A DNA stretch of 64,000 nt from Iris pallida (GCA_029216955.1 JANAVB010031417.1:17708867-17772866), one strand, 5' to 3'. Numbered from the stretch's first letter, positions 1-11,922 are shown. The notes: generated from the letters alone by a model not told the origin. Numbers and translations are program-made.

Positions 1-2
1 AA

Positions 3-1817
3 GGCTGACCGTATCTCAAATACTGCTTGAGTCAGTGTTTGTATGGAGGCAGAGAGGATTTTGAGTCCTCCCTCCAGGGTATCTATGCGCTGGACGAGGT
101 CTGTTGGAGGCACATCAGACTCGATATCAGCCCCAGTCACGTTTACTGTCATGACGCGACCAGGAGTGGATGGATGGGTCGAGGCTTCACTCTCGGCCTC
201 GCTCTTTTGTATGAGAGTTGCCTCTCCTGGCTCATCTTGGCCACCCCCAGCCATGTTCAGGAGATCATTCCCGACGGGCGCATCTGCAAGGGCCTGATTA
301 CCCTCAGCTTTGTTTTGAATGGCCTCTTCGTCTCCGGAATCCAGGTCCGCAGATGCTAGACTACCCCCAGCTATGTTCTGGGGGATATTCTCATTTTGAG
401 GGTCTTTTGGGAGGCTGACTTCGCCTCGAGGATGAAGATGCGCCTCAGCTGTGCTTTGGACACCTTCGTCTTCGAAAGAAGGCTCGATAAGGGTCTGACT
501 ACCCCCAGCCTCCTCCAAGATCTTCTTCCTCCTCCGGGTGCCTTCAAACACTCCGGAGGACGAGACAGCTGCCTTGGTTTTCCTCGGCTGGCTTTTGGAG
601 GACGAGGAATTGCCAGTCGTCTTTCGGACCGACGAGGAGTTGGAGATCACGTTGCATGAGGCAACCCTTGATTCTTCTTCTGTTGACCCTTTCTTCCCGA
701 GGCGACGTCGGAGGGGTGTCGATGATTGCAGCCGCTGGAACACCGACTGCCTTGGTTGGACTGTCGATTTACAACAGCAGTAGATGGTGACGACAACACA
801 AGTGTGCCCCGTGAGGGGCGTATCATGCTTGTCAGTCGACTCGCCTGATCGGCGCTTGTGAGTGATCACATTACGCAGATCGTTGGAGGAGAGTGCCGCC
901 TTCATACCCCCTTCAGGCGCATGGCAAGGCCAAGCGTCGGGGTGGTCGGGTGAGTGCTGCGCCCCCTGATCTAATACCAAACAGGCATCCCGATCAGTAG
1001 TGGGGGAACCACAACATCTGAAGTGACTTGAACGGACCTCAGATGCACAACCAGAGGAGGCGCGGGAGTTCAAGACCACTGAATTTGCCTCGCTCAACTT
1101 GGTTGTGCACGCAATAGATGCGCCCAAGTGAGACGAGGACTTTGAAGGTCGACTCGTTTCTGGCGCAGAAGCACCTGAGTCGACCTTGTACAGCTTACCA
1201 TCAGCAGCACGCATGATTGTGAGCGCATACTTCTGGCTCGCTGCTGGCATAACACGTCTGTGGCGCATGGCCCGTGCTGCCTTGGACTTCTTCGTACCAG
1301 CCCGCTGGGACGTATAGTACTCAGAATCCAAATTCTCTTCGCCATTACAGCGAGTGAGTCTGTCAAAAATAGAGACTTTTAGTGGCGCACCAGAGATGAT
1401 GCGCGGGGCATTGGCTGCGTCCCTGCTCCGTCGACACATCTTCCTCGCCTGAGAGGGAGATGGCTGGGGAATGTGGTTAGTCGTACGCTTCCTCGAGAGA
1501 TGCGCTGCACCGGTGGGCGCATCTTGGTTGTTGAGGACGTCAGCAGGAAAGGAAGGCTGGATTGGCGCATCCCCTTCAGTGGTGGTGCCCGAGGCGTCGA
1601 CCTTGCGCACCTAGACTCGGCGGATCTTCTTCGGCTTCGGCAGCCGCTTCGATGGACTTGCACTTCCTTCAGAGATGAACTCCTCATACGCCTGTTGATT
1701 GAGGTGTACGACCAGCGTTTTGTGGGAGGAGCCCACCTTCACATCGTCGGATTGCGACACAGCTTTCTCGGTGGAGGAGAAAGAGGTCCCCAGCAGAGTC
1801 GCCAGCGTGTTTGCCAT
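3..1817 (-). pseudogene. Gag-region ORF of element H (Tat/Ogre-like), one internal stop, runs off window
   Basis: Read on the minus strand from the ATG at 1817, this frame stays open to the window edge except for one TAG at 1611-1613. The 536 codons after that stop have no other stop, which is far beyond chance. The first residues, including LATLLG, are written by the primer-binding site. The N-terminus matches the ORF of element F at 55188 (LATLLG, then a Gly-Ser-rich stretch, then AYEE), although the DNA has diverged. SVF/SIF-x-RL motifs lie near 1375 and 737; similar motifs occur in plant gypsy gag/linker regions. A loose repeat built on AGG or AEG plus Gln/Ser recurs between about 520 and 240. 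No protease or reverse transcriptase is in view. The family assignment (Ty3/gypsy, Tat/Ogre-like) is inferred from the primer site; the function is not proven. The single stop could be decay or a programmed readthrough. Confidence 0.6.
1787..1804 (-). other. Primer-binding site of element H, tRNA-Arg type
   Basis: The minus strand reads TGGCGACTCTGCTGGGGA, three bases after the LTR end at 1808. It would pair with a tRNA 3' end ending in GTCGCCA. From memory this is the tRNA-Arg-type primer site of Ogre/Tat elements. The identical 18-mer lies at the same three-base offset in element F (55201-55218). Confidence 0.75.
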
Positions 1818-2123
1818 TAAAATTCTTTTATTGCAAATTTTAATACAAACAGAACAGTGTTACAATATAGGACTTAGATGTAGTCCTAGGAGTACACTTT
1901 TGTTTATCTGGGTCCCTTGTGCCGATGGAGTGAGTGGTAATGCGTTGACTCCGTTGACGATCTGACGACGGTTATCGGTTCTCTGAAGGTTTGGATTCTC
2001 TGGGTGCTGGAGCTTGCTGAGATGAGGAAGGCGTTGAATGTCTGTATCTGCCTCTCTGGTGGTGTAAAGTCTCTGTGTGTTCGTTGTATTTTCTGTGCGT
2101 CCGTAAGAAGGAAATGATCCCTC

Positions 2124-2131
2124 TATTTATA
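2124..2131 (-). promoter_or_regulatory. TATA box in LTR of element H
   Basis: TATAAATA on the minus strand, about 320 bases upstream of the primer site. This is a plausible start for the R region. Element F has the same octamer upstream of its primer site. Confidence 0.5.
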
Positions 2132-3602
2132 GTTTTACAGGCAGGCTGTTTATGTGCGCATGTAGGATGCGCCTGTACGTGGGAACGCCACGTGGTGATT
2201 GCTGATGGAGGCGTATGGACGATGCGCCCTAATCGAAGGGTAGACTTCTTCATGTTGCTGTTGTGAGCCGGCACGTAGCAAAGGAGAAGATCTTTCTGTT
2301 GCTGAGATCTTGGGTGAATCGAGTCAAATGACACATGTCATCGGCCCATGGCTCGGAGATCTCGGATTTGGTGGGGAATGATTGGGCGAGATGCGCCTTG
2401 GATCGGGCGCATGAGGAGGCTGCGGTTCATAACCTTTAGGAGTTTCGAACCATTCTGGGTGCATGGCTTTTGAGGCGCATGCAGGCGACTTTCCTTCTGT
2501 CTTTTGGGATCAGAGAACAGTCTGGGGCGCATGGCTTTTGAGGCGCATGGTTGCGGAGGCGCATGCGAGTGGTTGGATGGCCACGTGGCAGCAGCCGTCG
2601 GTAGAGAAGTAATGATGATGCTGACGTTGCCGACGCTTCGTCTTCTGAAAAAGCTGTCAACTGTTCAGACTTTGGGAGGTGTACTGCCAACTCTGTCAGT
2701 TCAGCATTTAATGTTGGTGACATTCGATGGACAGCTGAGTGGGCGCGTCGATTGACGTTCTACTAAGCGTATGGGGACGCACGGGGGCGCATCCCCTATG
2801 AGGCACTTGGTGTTTGTGATGCGCTTGACGCTGAGGGGAGCGTCTGTATGATGCGCCTGATGTCGGAGGGCGCGTCGGGGTGATGCGCTATCTGGCCGGC
2901 GCATCTGATACGTCTTTAATAATGCGGCTGTTACGTTCTTCGAGTGCTTTAAATAGCCGTTTGGCTGAATTCGAGGCATCCGGTTCATCCATTTAATGTA
3001 AATTTATTGCACAGAATTCGGAGAGCCATCCACTTGGCGCGTGGGTTTGATTTGCCCGGCCTATAAATAGTGGCATGGAGAGAGGGTTCGCTTCTCGTTC
3101 TCTCATGTACTTTCGATATGAACTTGTGTGTTCGAGTGCACTCTGTTGACGAAGTGCTCCCGAGGGTGAAGATGCGACGTCGTGTCTTCGTTGATGCACT
3201 TGAAGGTGACTGTTACATCCAAAAGACGGAGTCGATGGCTTCCGAGGCGGGCGGAAGGTGCCTGTTGCATCCAAAGATAGGGATGCTCGGGCCTCGTTTT
3301 CGTTATTCCGGAAGAGCCGTAGATCGGAATGGCGGTGCTAGGCTCTTTCTTCCTTCGAAAGCTGCTCCTTTAGCCGCGGTTTCGATCACGGTCTTCCTTC
3401 GCCTTTGGAGGCTCTTTCGAAGCCTCCCCTGGCCACAGATTTGCGGTGCTCTTCTCTTCCTTGGTTCCAGCCATAGGGTTAAATGCTTCATTAGTCGAAG
3501 CACTTATCAGGTGAGCCTGGCTGGAAGAGCGGCACATAACTGGGCTACTGAAGGGATGTACATAACTGGGGATGCACGTAACTGAGCTGCTAAAAAGATG
3601 CG

Positions 3603-3722
3603 TCCTGCTGAGTGCGCATGGCGGGATGTGCCTGGTTGAAGGCGCATGGTGGCTGCTGCGCCTAACTGGAGGCGCGTGGTGGTTGCTGCGCCTGACTGGA
3701 GGCGCATGGTAGTTGCTGGCTG
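3603..3722. repeat. GCGCAT minisatellite in LTR of H
   Basis: About four tandem copies of a roughly 30-bp unit with core GGAGGCGCATGGTGGTTGCT, alternating GGCGCATGG with GCTGCGCCT. They lie near the start of the LTR on the minus strand, in what would be U3. Confidence 0.6.
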
Positions 3723-3867
3723 TAGACTTAGGGTCCTTTGTACCACCTTTTCTAGACATGTAGTAGACTTTTATATGTAATAAAAAATCCTCTTTCAAAT
3801 GTCTATATTTGTTGGTTTTGTTTGTGAAGTATTTGTCCGAGCTCTGGCGCATGTAGTGTCTGGCACA

Positions 3868-5584
3868 TAGGATTTCTGGCTCTAAAATTCCATGCTTCTA
3901 CAGTTATAAGAAACCAGCACCCACAGTGGTTGAAGGCCAGCTTATAGACAAGCCTCATGACAAATACACTGAAGCTGAAAAAGCTAAGGCTAGTCTAGAT
4001 GCTTGTGCCCTCAATGTACTGTTCTGTGCAATTGACAAAACAGAGTTCAACAGAGTTTCAACCTGTAAAACGTCTCACGAAATTTGGAAACTTTTTGAGG
4101 TAACTCATGAAGGTATTTTCCAAGTGAAAGAATCCAAAATTAGTAGACTAACACAGGAATATAAATCTTTCAAGATAAAACCCGGTGAGTCAATTACACA
4201 GATGTTCATACGTTTCCTTGATATAACTAATCCTTTACCATCTCTTGGTAAGGATTACAGCAATCATGAGAAGATCAGAAAAGTGCTGCGGGCTCTAACC
4301 AAGAACTGGAATCCAAAAGCTACAGCAATCATTGAAGGAAACGATCTCACCACTATGTCCTTGGAAACACTGATGGGCAAGCTCATGACCCATGAGCTTG
4401 ATCTGCAAGAGTTTGAAGAAACAACTCCAAAAGAAAAATCTATTGCCTTCAAAGCTCAAGCAAGAAAATCAACATGCAATGATTCTGATGAAGAATCATC
4501 AAGTGGTGATGAACAAGCCCTACTTATGAAGAACTTCAGGAAATTCCTAAAGTTTGAGAAATCAAACAGAAGGAAGAGAGATATTCAAGAAAGCAATGAA
4601 GATGAAACTATTTGCTTTGGATGTAAAAAGACAGGACACATGAAGAAGGACTGCCCAACTTCAAAGAAAAGCAGTCCATATGACAGATCAAGATCAAGCA
4701 GAAAAGCAACAACCAGTCGAAAGTATGCCAACACAAGCATCTGGCATGAAAGTGATGCCAGTGATACAGAAGAAGAAGACAGACCCTGCGGTAATGCCAA
4801 TGTCTGTCTTATGACATTTGATAAGGTATCCTCAAACCCTCTATATGATGACTTTACTTTCGATGAATTAGAAAATGCCTTCAGCAAATTACTTGAAGAT
4901 CACATAACTGTGCTTGACAAGTATAAGCAATCTCGAAAAGAGATTAAGGCATACACAACCGAGATAGCTATACTGTCCAATCTTATTGAAGATATTAAAG
5001 AGACGTCTACTACCGGTAACACGGAAAATATAGCCAAACTCAAGGTAGACTATCATGAGGCTATCCTCAAGATTGAAAAGAAAGAAAGAGATTATGTCAA
5101 GATGTAAGAATTATATGACATAGAGAAGAAGAAGCACTTAGTCACAGAACAAAGACTCTCAGATATGACTGCTAGATATGAAGAGTCTATTACAATTTCT
5201 AAAAAGTTAGAAATCAAGTTAGGCAAACAGGCAATACCTGTGACACAGCCTAAGTTTAGTCCTAATGCTAAGCATACACCTAAAAGGACTAAAAATAAGA
5301 AAGCACAGAAGAAACACGACTATCATCATGCTTTCACTTATAGGTTCTCCAAGAAACCAAACAAGCATGTGAACACAGTTTTAACCACTACTGGTTCTAA
5401 ACTAACTTGTACTTATTGTGGTACACACGGACACATATCACATTATTGCTTGGCAAGGAAACTTGTTGACAATCACACTTTACTCTGGAGACCTAAAACT
5501 AATCATAATGGACCCTTCAGTAAATGGGTACCAAAGGATTTATCTACTTGTTTTGTAGGTGGACCCTCAACCCTTTCATGCTAA
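3868..5584 (+). pseudogene. Gag of Sirevirus S1 (Ty1/copia), 5'-truncated
   Basis: The capsid-like protein lacks about 85 N-terminal residues found in the S2 copy because element H lies upstream. The reading frame is clear from YKKPAPTVVEG (about 3905) onward. Conserved blocks follow: STCKTSHEIWKL, VTHEG, KESKISRLTQ, NPKATAIIEGN and LETLMGKLMTHELD. A first zinc knuckle CFGCKKTGHMKKDC is near 4612 and a second, CTYCGTHGHISHYC, near 5408; between them lies an acidic, lysine-rich coiled-coil-like region. A TAA at 5105-5107 breaks the frame. The normal end is TAA at 5582-5584, and pol continues in another phase. The role would be assembly of cytoplasmic virus-like particles. There is 5' loss plus one nonsense change, so it is not functional. 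Confidence 0.85.
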
Positions 5585-8500
5585 AAGTAAATGGATCCTC
5601 GATAGCGGATGTTCACGGCACATGACTGGTGATGCATCTTTGTTCGCCACGCTATCGATGAAGAAAGAAGGATACGTCTCCTTCGAAAATAATTTGAGAG
5701 GTGATATTATTGGTAATGGTACTGTCGGTATTTCTCCTTATCCAGTAATAAAGGATGTTTGTCTAGTAACAGAGTTGAAACATAACCTACTAAGCATAAG
5801 TCATTTGGCTGATAATGGTTATGGTATCAATTTTGTGAAAGATAAATATACTATATATGATATGTCATCTGGTGATCCCTTATATAAAGGGATTAGAGAA
5901 GATGACATTTATGTTTTCTTTTTGGAGATTACTAATAATGCAGGTAGATGCCTAGTAGCTAATCTAGATGAAAGCTGACTATGGTACATGAGACTAGGAC
6001 ATGCAAATATGGACACTATCTCACGACTCAGTACTAAGAAGTTGGTAAAAGGACTCCCCGAGATTCCATTCAAGAGAGATATGGTATATGCTGACTGTGA
6101 AAAAAATAAAGCACATAGGTCTACATTTAAATCCATCAACGCTGTAAGTACTTCTAGACATTTGCAGTTGATTCATATGGATTTATTTGGTCCTAGTAGA
6201 GTCGCTAGTCTTGGCGGTAAGCTCTACGCTTTTGTTATTGTTGATGATTTCTCTTGTTTTACTTGGGTTTACTTTTTATCAAACGAAAGTGATACTATTT
6301 TTGAATTTCAAATATTTTACAAAAAGGTACAAAATGAAAAAGGCTTCATGATTACTCGTATCCGAAGTGATCATGGTGGCAAATTCGTAAATTCTGATTT
6401 CAAAAAGTTTTGTGATGATAGTGGATATTACCACGAATTTTCTTATCCTAAAACTCCCCAATAGAATGGTATTGTGGAGCAGAAGAATCGTACTCTAAGC
6501 GAAATGGCTAGAGTCATGCTGAATCAGCATAATCTTTCTAAGTATTTTTGGGCAGAAGCTGTTAGTACAGCCTATCATGTTTTGAATAGGGTGTTAATTC
6601 GACCTATCTCGAAGAAAATACCATATGAACTTTGGTTTGGAAGGATTCCAAACATTTCTTATTTTAAAGTTTTTGGATGTCGTTGTTTTATCCTAAACAC
6701 CAAGGATAACATGGGAAAGTTCGACTCTAAAGCAGATGAAGGGTTATTTCTCGGATATGCTGCTAAGAGTAAGGGATATAGGATTTTTAATAAAAGATCT
6801 ATGATTATTGAAGAATCTATTAATGTTACTTTTGATGAGCTAAATAGTCACAGATCTAGCGACAGTGATGATGAAGATACACATGCAAAAACTGAGAAGA
6901 GTCCTGTGGAAGATCTGACTCAAAAGGTTGATTCATTAAAGTTCTTACCAGATCATCCAGAGACACTCATTATAGGTGATGTATCAAAAGGTGTAAGTAC
7001 GCGCTCCTCTCTTAAGGATTCTGAAATAACAGCAAATGTAGCGTTTATTTCTCAAATAGAACCTAAGAATATAGATGATACATTTTCTGATGAGTTTTGG
7101 ATTGATGCCATGCAAGAGGAACTAAATCAATTTGATAGAAACCAAGTTTGGGAACTTGTTCCTAAACCTATTGGTCAATCAATAATTTGTACCAAATGGG
7201 TGTTCCGAAATAAACTTAGTAAAGATGGACAAGTTCTACGCAACAAAGCACGTCTAGTGGCACAAGGTTATAATCAAGAAAAAGGAATTGATTATGATGA
7301 AACTTATGCTCCTGTTGCTAGACTAGAAGCCATCCGTATATTTTGTACATTTGCATATTTTAATGATTTTAAATTATTTCAAATGGACGTGAAAAGTGTA
7401 TTTTTGAACTGATTTTTAAAAAAAGGAAGTTTTTTGTGAAACAACCCCTGATTTTGAAGATTTTCAAAAACCTGATCACGTCTTCAAGCTTAAGAAAGCA
7501 CTCTATGGACTCAAACAAGCACCTCGTGCTTGGTATGAACGCCTAAGTGCCTTCTTACTTGATAATAATTTTTCAAAGGGAAAAGTTGATACTACTTTGT
7601 TTATCAAATCTTTAAATGATGATATTCTCCTTGTGCAAATTTATGTAGATGATATTATATTCGGTTCTACTAATGAAAAACTTTGTCAAGATTTTGCTAA
7701 GTGTATGCAGAGTAAATTTGAGATGAGTATGATGGGAGAGCTAAACTTCTTCCTAGGACTTCAGATCAAACAGCACTCAAAGGAAACGTTCATCAGCCAA
7801 GCTAAATACACGAAGGACATACTGAAAAAGTACGACTTCGAAAACGTAAAGCCAATCGGGACTCCAATGGCTACATCCACGAAGCTTGATTCTGATGAAA
7901 GTGGAAAACCTGTCGACCAGCGTAAGTATCGAGGTATGATTGGTAGTTTATTATACTTAACTGCTAGTCGTCCTGATATTATGTTCAGTGTTTGCATATG
8001 TGCACGTTATCAGACAAATCCTAAGGAATCACACCTAAGTGCCGTTAAGCGTATCTTCCGATACCTTAAAGAAATTTCTACAGTTGGCTTATGGTATCCT
8101 AAAACCAAATCCTTTGACCTGATAGGTTACTCGGATGCAGATTTTGCAGGATGCAAAGTAGACCGTAAAAGTACCAGCGGTACGTGTCATTTCCTAGGAA
8201 AGGTCTTAGTCTCTTGGTTTAGCAAGAAGCAAAATTTCGTAGCATTATCAACTACTGAGGCTGAGTATATCGCCGCAGGTCGTTGTTGTGCTCAGATTTT
8301 GTGGATGAAGCAAACCTTAGAAGACTATAATCTGCACTACACTAAGATTCCTATTTATTGTGACAATACTAGCACCATTAATCTGACTAAGAACCCTATT
8401 TGTCACTCACGCACAAAACACATTGAGATACGTCATCACTTTTACGTGATCATCAACAACACGGGGATATCTGCTTAGAGTTCATTGACACAGATCATCA

Positions 8501-8591
8501 ACTAGCAGACATTTTCACAAAATCATTGGCTGAAGATCGGTTTAACATAATGAGGTGAGAGCTCGGTATACTTGAATTTTCAGATTCATAA
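5559..8591 (+). pseudogene. Pol polyprotein of Sirevirus S1 (PR-IN-RT-RNase H)
   Basis: Domains are in copia order. The protease has an intact DSG active site (WILDSGCSRHMTG, about 5592). GAG-pre-integrase MRLGHANMDTIS follows (about 5988). The integrase core has HMDLFGPSR (6173), SDHGGKF (6367) and the NG.VEQKNR segment (6465). The reverse transcriptase has KWVFRNKL and YVDDIIFGSTN (7639-7671). RNase H has YSDADFAGCKVDRKSTSG and TTEAEYIAAG. Damage: TGA at 5976-5978 in place of a Trp seen in S2, TAG at 6462-6464 in place of a Gln, a stop and frameshift in an A/T run at 7405-7440, a one-base loss near 8440, and TGA near 8555 where S2 has Arg. The final stop is at 8589-8591. Pol is +1 in phase relative to gag, as in S2. 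It is a dead copy. Confidence 0.9.
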
Positions 8592-9151
8592 TGTAGTATG
8601 GTAATTAAATTTGATTTTATGACTTGAAACTTTGAAATTTATTTAACGAAAATTATTTTGGAGTATAAGCCTAAAAAGGGTCTGTCTGTCACCACGACTA
8701 CGGTCGAAGCGAAGCGGTACTTAAGAGTTCCCCGGTGAATCTCCGTTGGCTGGGACAATACCCCTACAGCTAAACCCAAAATAATGCATGTTATTAAATA
8801 TAGGAGTCAAAAAGTCATAAAGTTAAAATTCAAATACCAAAACTGCATTTATTGTCTCGGAAATGCAAGTAGCCGAACTCGGACCGAACTCTGACCGAGT
8901 TCGGGCCGAATTTGGGCCGAGTTCGATCGGCACTGTATTTATTTCCAGAACTGAACAGCCGGCCCTAACCCCTATTTAAACCCCACTTCTCCTCTTCTTT
9001 TTCACTCACCAAACCGAGAAATCATCTCCTTCCTCCCAAAAACACTTTTTTCCTCCTCTATTGCAAGTGTTCTAAGAGATCTGGTGGGCAACTCGACTTC
9101 GTTCTATTCCTCCTTTTTCGAGGTACTTCACTTCTTTTCTCTTTTTCTTCC
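8592..9151 (+). other. Pol/env-like spacer of S1 with palindromic CCGAGTTCGG motif
   Basis: No coding sequence is recognised. At 8875-8936 CGAACTCGG and CCGAGTTCGG units alternate; the same motif recurs in the S1 LTR at about 11217-11244 and 11330-11344. A pyrimidine-rich leader (8985-9050) precedes the env-like ATG at 9152. Confidence 0.6.
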
Positions 9152-10362
9152 ATGGCTCCTAAACGTCAGAGGGGATCAATTGATCCTTCCCAAGCTGGAT
9201 CCTCCTCATCTGACTATACTCCAACAAGTATGTTTAGTCCAGCCAGACCGGTAGGATCAGAGGATTTTGATTCCACTTTATTTCCTGATAAAGAATTCTC
9301 TGACCTGTGGTTTGATTCGTTCTCCGGTCAAAAAATTTGTTTTGGAGCTTTTGTCAACTTTACAATTTTTCTGAGTATGCTCCTACCTTTGACCATCTAG
9401 GCTATCGAGATTTTTTCGAAGTAGCTGAAAACATCTTTGACAATGCAGTCCATATGTTTTACTGCAACCTGCAAGTAAAACAAAACGACAACTTCTATTC
9501 TTGCGTTGCTGGGTAAGAATTGGAGTTTAGTGCCACTGATATCAGTGAATACTTTCATGTTCCTGATGTTGGTGAAGCTCTGGTGGATATTCATCATGTC
9601 CACTTTCCAGAGGATGTCACCCTTACCTCCTTCAAGGAATTGATTTGTCATCCAAACCCCATTCCTCAAAGAGTATTTTTCAAAACATCTAAACCAAAAA
9701 TTTTATGAACTCTATCATTTTATTTTCTCTGTACTCCTTCCTAAGAAAGGATCTACTGACGAGATTACTTTCTTAGAGCTCTCTGTTATGTACCATATTC
9801 ATTTTGGTATTCCTTTCTCTATCCCCAAGACTATGATGGCTTAGATGCTGAACTGCAGAAATGCAGGACGCAACCTGGTGTATCCTATGCACCTGGCCTC
9901 TATCTTTCGCAGGTTTGATATTGATCTTCAAACCTGTGCCTACTCCTCCACTCCCATCGAGCTCACCAGATCTCGTAGATATCCTGCTCCACCTCTGCCT
10001 CCAGGAGCTCAGCCTGCTCCAGATGTCGGTACTGAGGCTCCTCCTCCTGATGCTGCTCCTGCTCCAGGATTCGATCCGGATTCTATCAGAGATCTGATGA
10101 CTTTGTTGCTCTTTCTGCGCAACATCATCAAAGCTATCTTGACTCAGAGTTTTGCCACATCTATCAGGCTCAGGTGTTGCGGAACGGGATTGCGGATCTT
10201 TACTGGAGTCTCTCTCATGATCCAGTTCATCCAGTCACTATTATTCCTCACCCAGGCTTCACAGGTCCTAGGTTCGGAGATGAGGCATCTTTTTCTTACT
10301 TCGATCCTACTGCAGCTTATTTCCCTCATGATGCTCTTGGCGGTGATGACCCCACTATGTGA
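9152..10362 (+). pseudogene. Env-like ORF of Sirevirus S1, degenerate
   Basis: The start is MAPKRQRGS at 9152. The protein is read in pieces across at least three phases, with stops near 9398, 9517, 9706 and 9842. The piece with MFYCNL, followed by DISEYFHVPDVGEAL, lines up with LFYCNL and DIGHILGIPDKGEAL of the intact-looking S2 ORF (42037-43236). Near 9960-10080 there is a Pro/Ala-rich tail, and near 10290-10362 an FDP..AYF segment that matches the S2 C-terminus. The family is the putative plant transposon protein domain found downstream of pol in Sireviruses. It is called env-like by position only; no clear signal peptide or membrane anchor is seen. Function in the plant is unknown. Confidence 0.7.
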
Positions 10363-10620
10363 TACGGACTCAGCTGATGACTAGTGGATAGGATGTTAGT
10401 AGATGATCTTTTGCTATAATGTAGTTTTTTTTATTTTGTCTAAACTTCTTAGTTAGACATATTTAGTACTTCATGATTGTATCTTTGCACTTTTAGTGAG
10501 ATATTTCAGTACTTTATTTTAGCACTTTATTTTTCATACTAGTTCTCCATTTTTTGCTGTGTTTATGGATATCTTCTGCTTCACGTTGTCTGTTTTTGGT
10601 TTAAATTGTTGGCGTCACAC

Positions 10621-10823
10621 ATTACGGGGGAGCCAAAGTTATTTTTATATTTGACAAAAGGGGAGAAGAGCTATACATAACCAGAAGAATTCAAAAGCAT
10701 ACATTCCAATCAATCTATCCAAAACAAAACAAAACCAACCATCTCAGGTATTTTGTTTGTTCTATTTTTTAAGATATATTTTGGTATAGACTCAAGTTTG
10801 TCAATTATCAAAATGGGGGAGAT
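10621..10823 (+). other. Multiple polypurine tracts of S1
   Basis: Three purine runs precede the 3' LTR: ACGGGGGAG (10624), AAAAGGGGAGAAGAG (10656) and AAATGGGGGAGA (10811), the last touching the LTR. Multiple polypurine tracts are a known Sirevirus hallmark. S2 shows the same layout on the minus strand. Confidence 0.75.
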
Positions 10824-11910
10824 TGTTGGCCCATTCCATGGTCACACCCGATTTTGATAATCGATATGCACTTAAGTCAATACACAAAATATACAAACTG
10901 CTGCTAATCATTTCAGGGTATATGAAATCAATATCAACGGGCGTTGTACTGCATCAACAATGCATAGATATCATCAATCTGAAGATGAATTCCAATGGGG
11001 TTTAGTTTGAGTCATTTTACAATTTATTCTGTATTTTACCTTTATTTAGTCTAGGACTTAAAATTGTAAAATCGACTAGGTAATACTGGCTTAGGTTTAT
11101 CCCAGTCCAAATTTCTAAAAAGCCTACCTATTTTCCATTTCATATTTACAAAATATTCCAAATTATTTTTATAAACAGTTTTTGACAAATATTTCAAAAT
11201 TTTCCATGACAGAACTCAAAACCGAGTTCGGCCCGAGTTCGGTCACTTTGAATTCAAATGTCAGTTGCCTCCAAATCTGTATACAATGTCTACATGCGAA
11301 ATATTTGCATCAAAACTCTGCCAGAACTCTGCCCGAGTTCGGTCCCAAAAAATACCTATAAATAGAAGAGAGTTTTTCATTTCAAATCACTCATTCATTC
11401 TTCATCTTCTCTTCTCTACTCAACAAGTGTTTTCAAACGTTCTAAAGCTTTCAAATCACACATATACTTCTCTTAGCCAAAAGCCAGTAATATCTACGTT
11501 GATTTAGAGTCTTTTGGTGTCCAAGAGTTGTAAAGAGGTCGTTCCAAGTACAACAACTATCTTTGTTATGGAGCCGGTCGTGCGCTCGCCACCAAGCACG
11601 GTGTTGTGAATTTGGTCGTGCACTTGTCACCAAGCACGGTGTTGTAAGAGACTGCAAGCTCTCATTTAGCTTGTGCCATAGTGGATTAACATCGAGCAAG
11701 AGTACTCGAGACTGGATTAGTCCTCTCAGAGGGATAGCAGTATACATCGCTGTGTCACTGAGTTTGATCTCTCTATCTCTTGTTGCATTTATTTACTGTC
11801 TCTTATTTATTGCCATAGTTATAACTTTAATTTTTGAATTGGTGATTATTTTCCGCTGCACACACACACACTCTATTCACCCCCCTCTAGAGGTGCTCAA
11901 TGGTCCTACA
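10824..11910 (+). repeat. 3' LTR of Sirevirus S1
   Basis: It begins TGTTGGCC right after the polypurine tract and ends TCCTACA, giving 1087 bp. Near the end is CACCCCCCTCTAGAG, matching the S2 LTR end. CCGAGTTCGG palindromes lie at 11217-11244 and 11330-11344. CCTATAAATAG (11353-11363) is a plausible TATA box. The 5' LTR is not in the window, so the target duplication cannot be checked. Confidence 0.8.
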
Positions 11911-11922
11911 TCTTCTGCATTC

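Larger units (their letters stand above)
1808..3867 (-). repeat. 5' LTR of element H
   Basis: This 2060-bp stretch precedes the primer site on the minus strand, runs from TGTGCC to AACA, and ends where Sirevirus gag sequence begins at about 3868. A TATAAATA box lies at 2124-2131 on the minus strand. The LTR is unusually rich in the core GCGCAT/ATGCGC, about twenty copies by eye. The second LTR is left of the window, so the outer boundary at 3867 is inferred from the TG/CA ends and from where recognisable gag starts. The short ORFs inside are not convincing genes. Confidence 0.6.
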
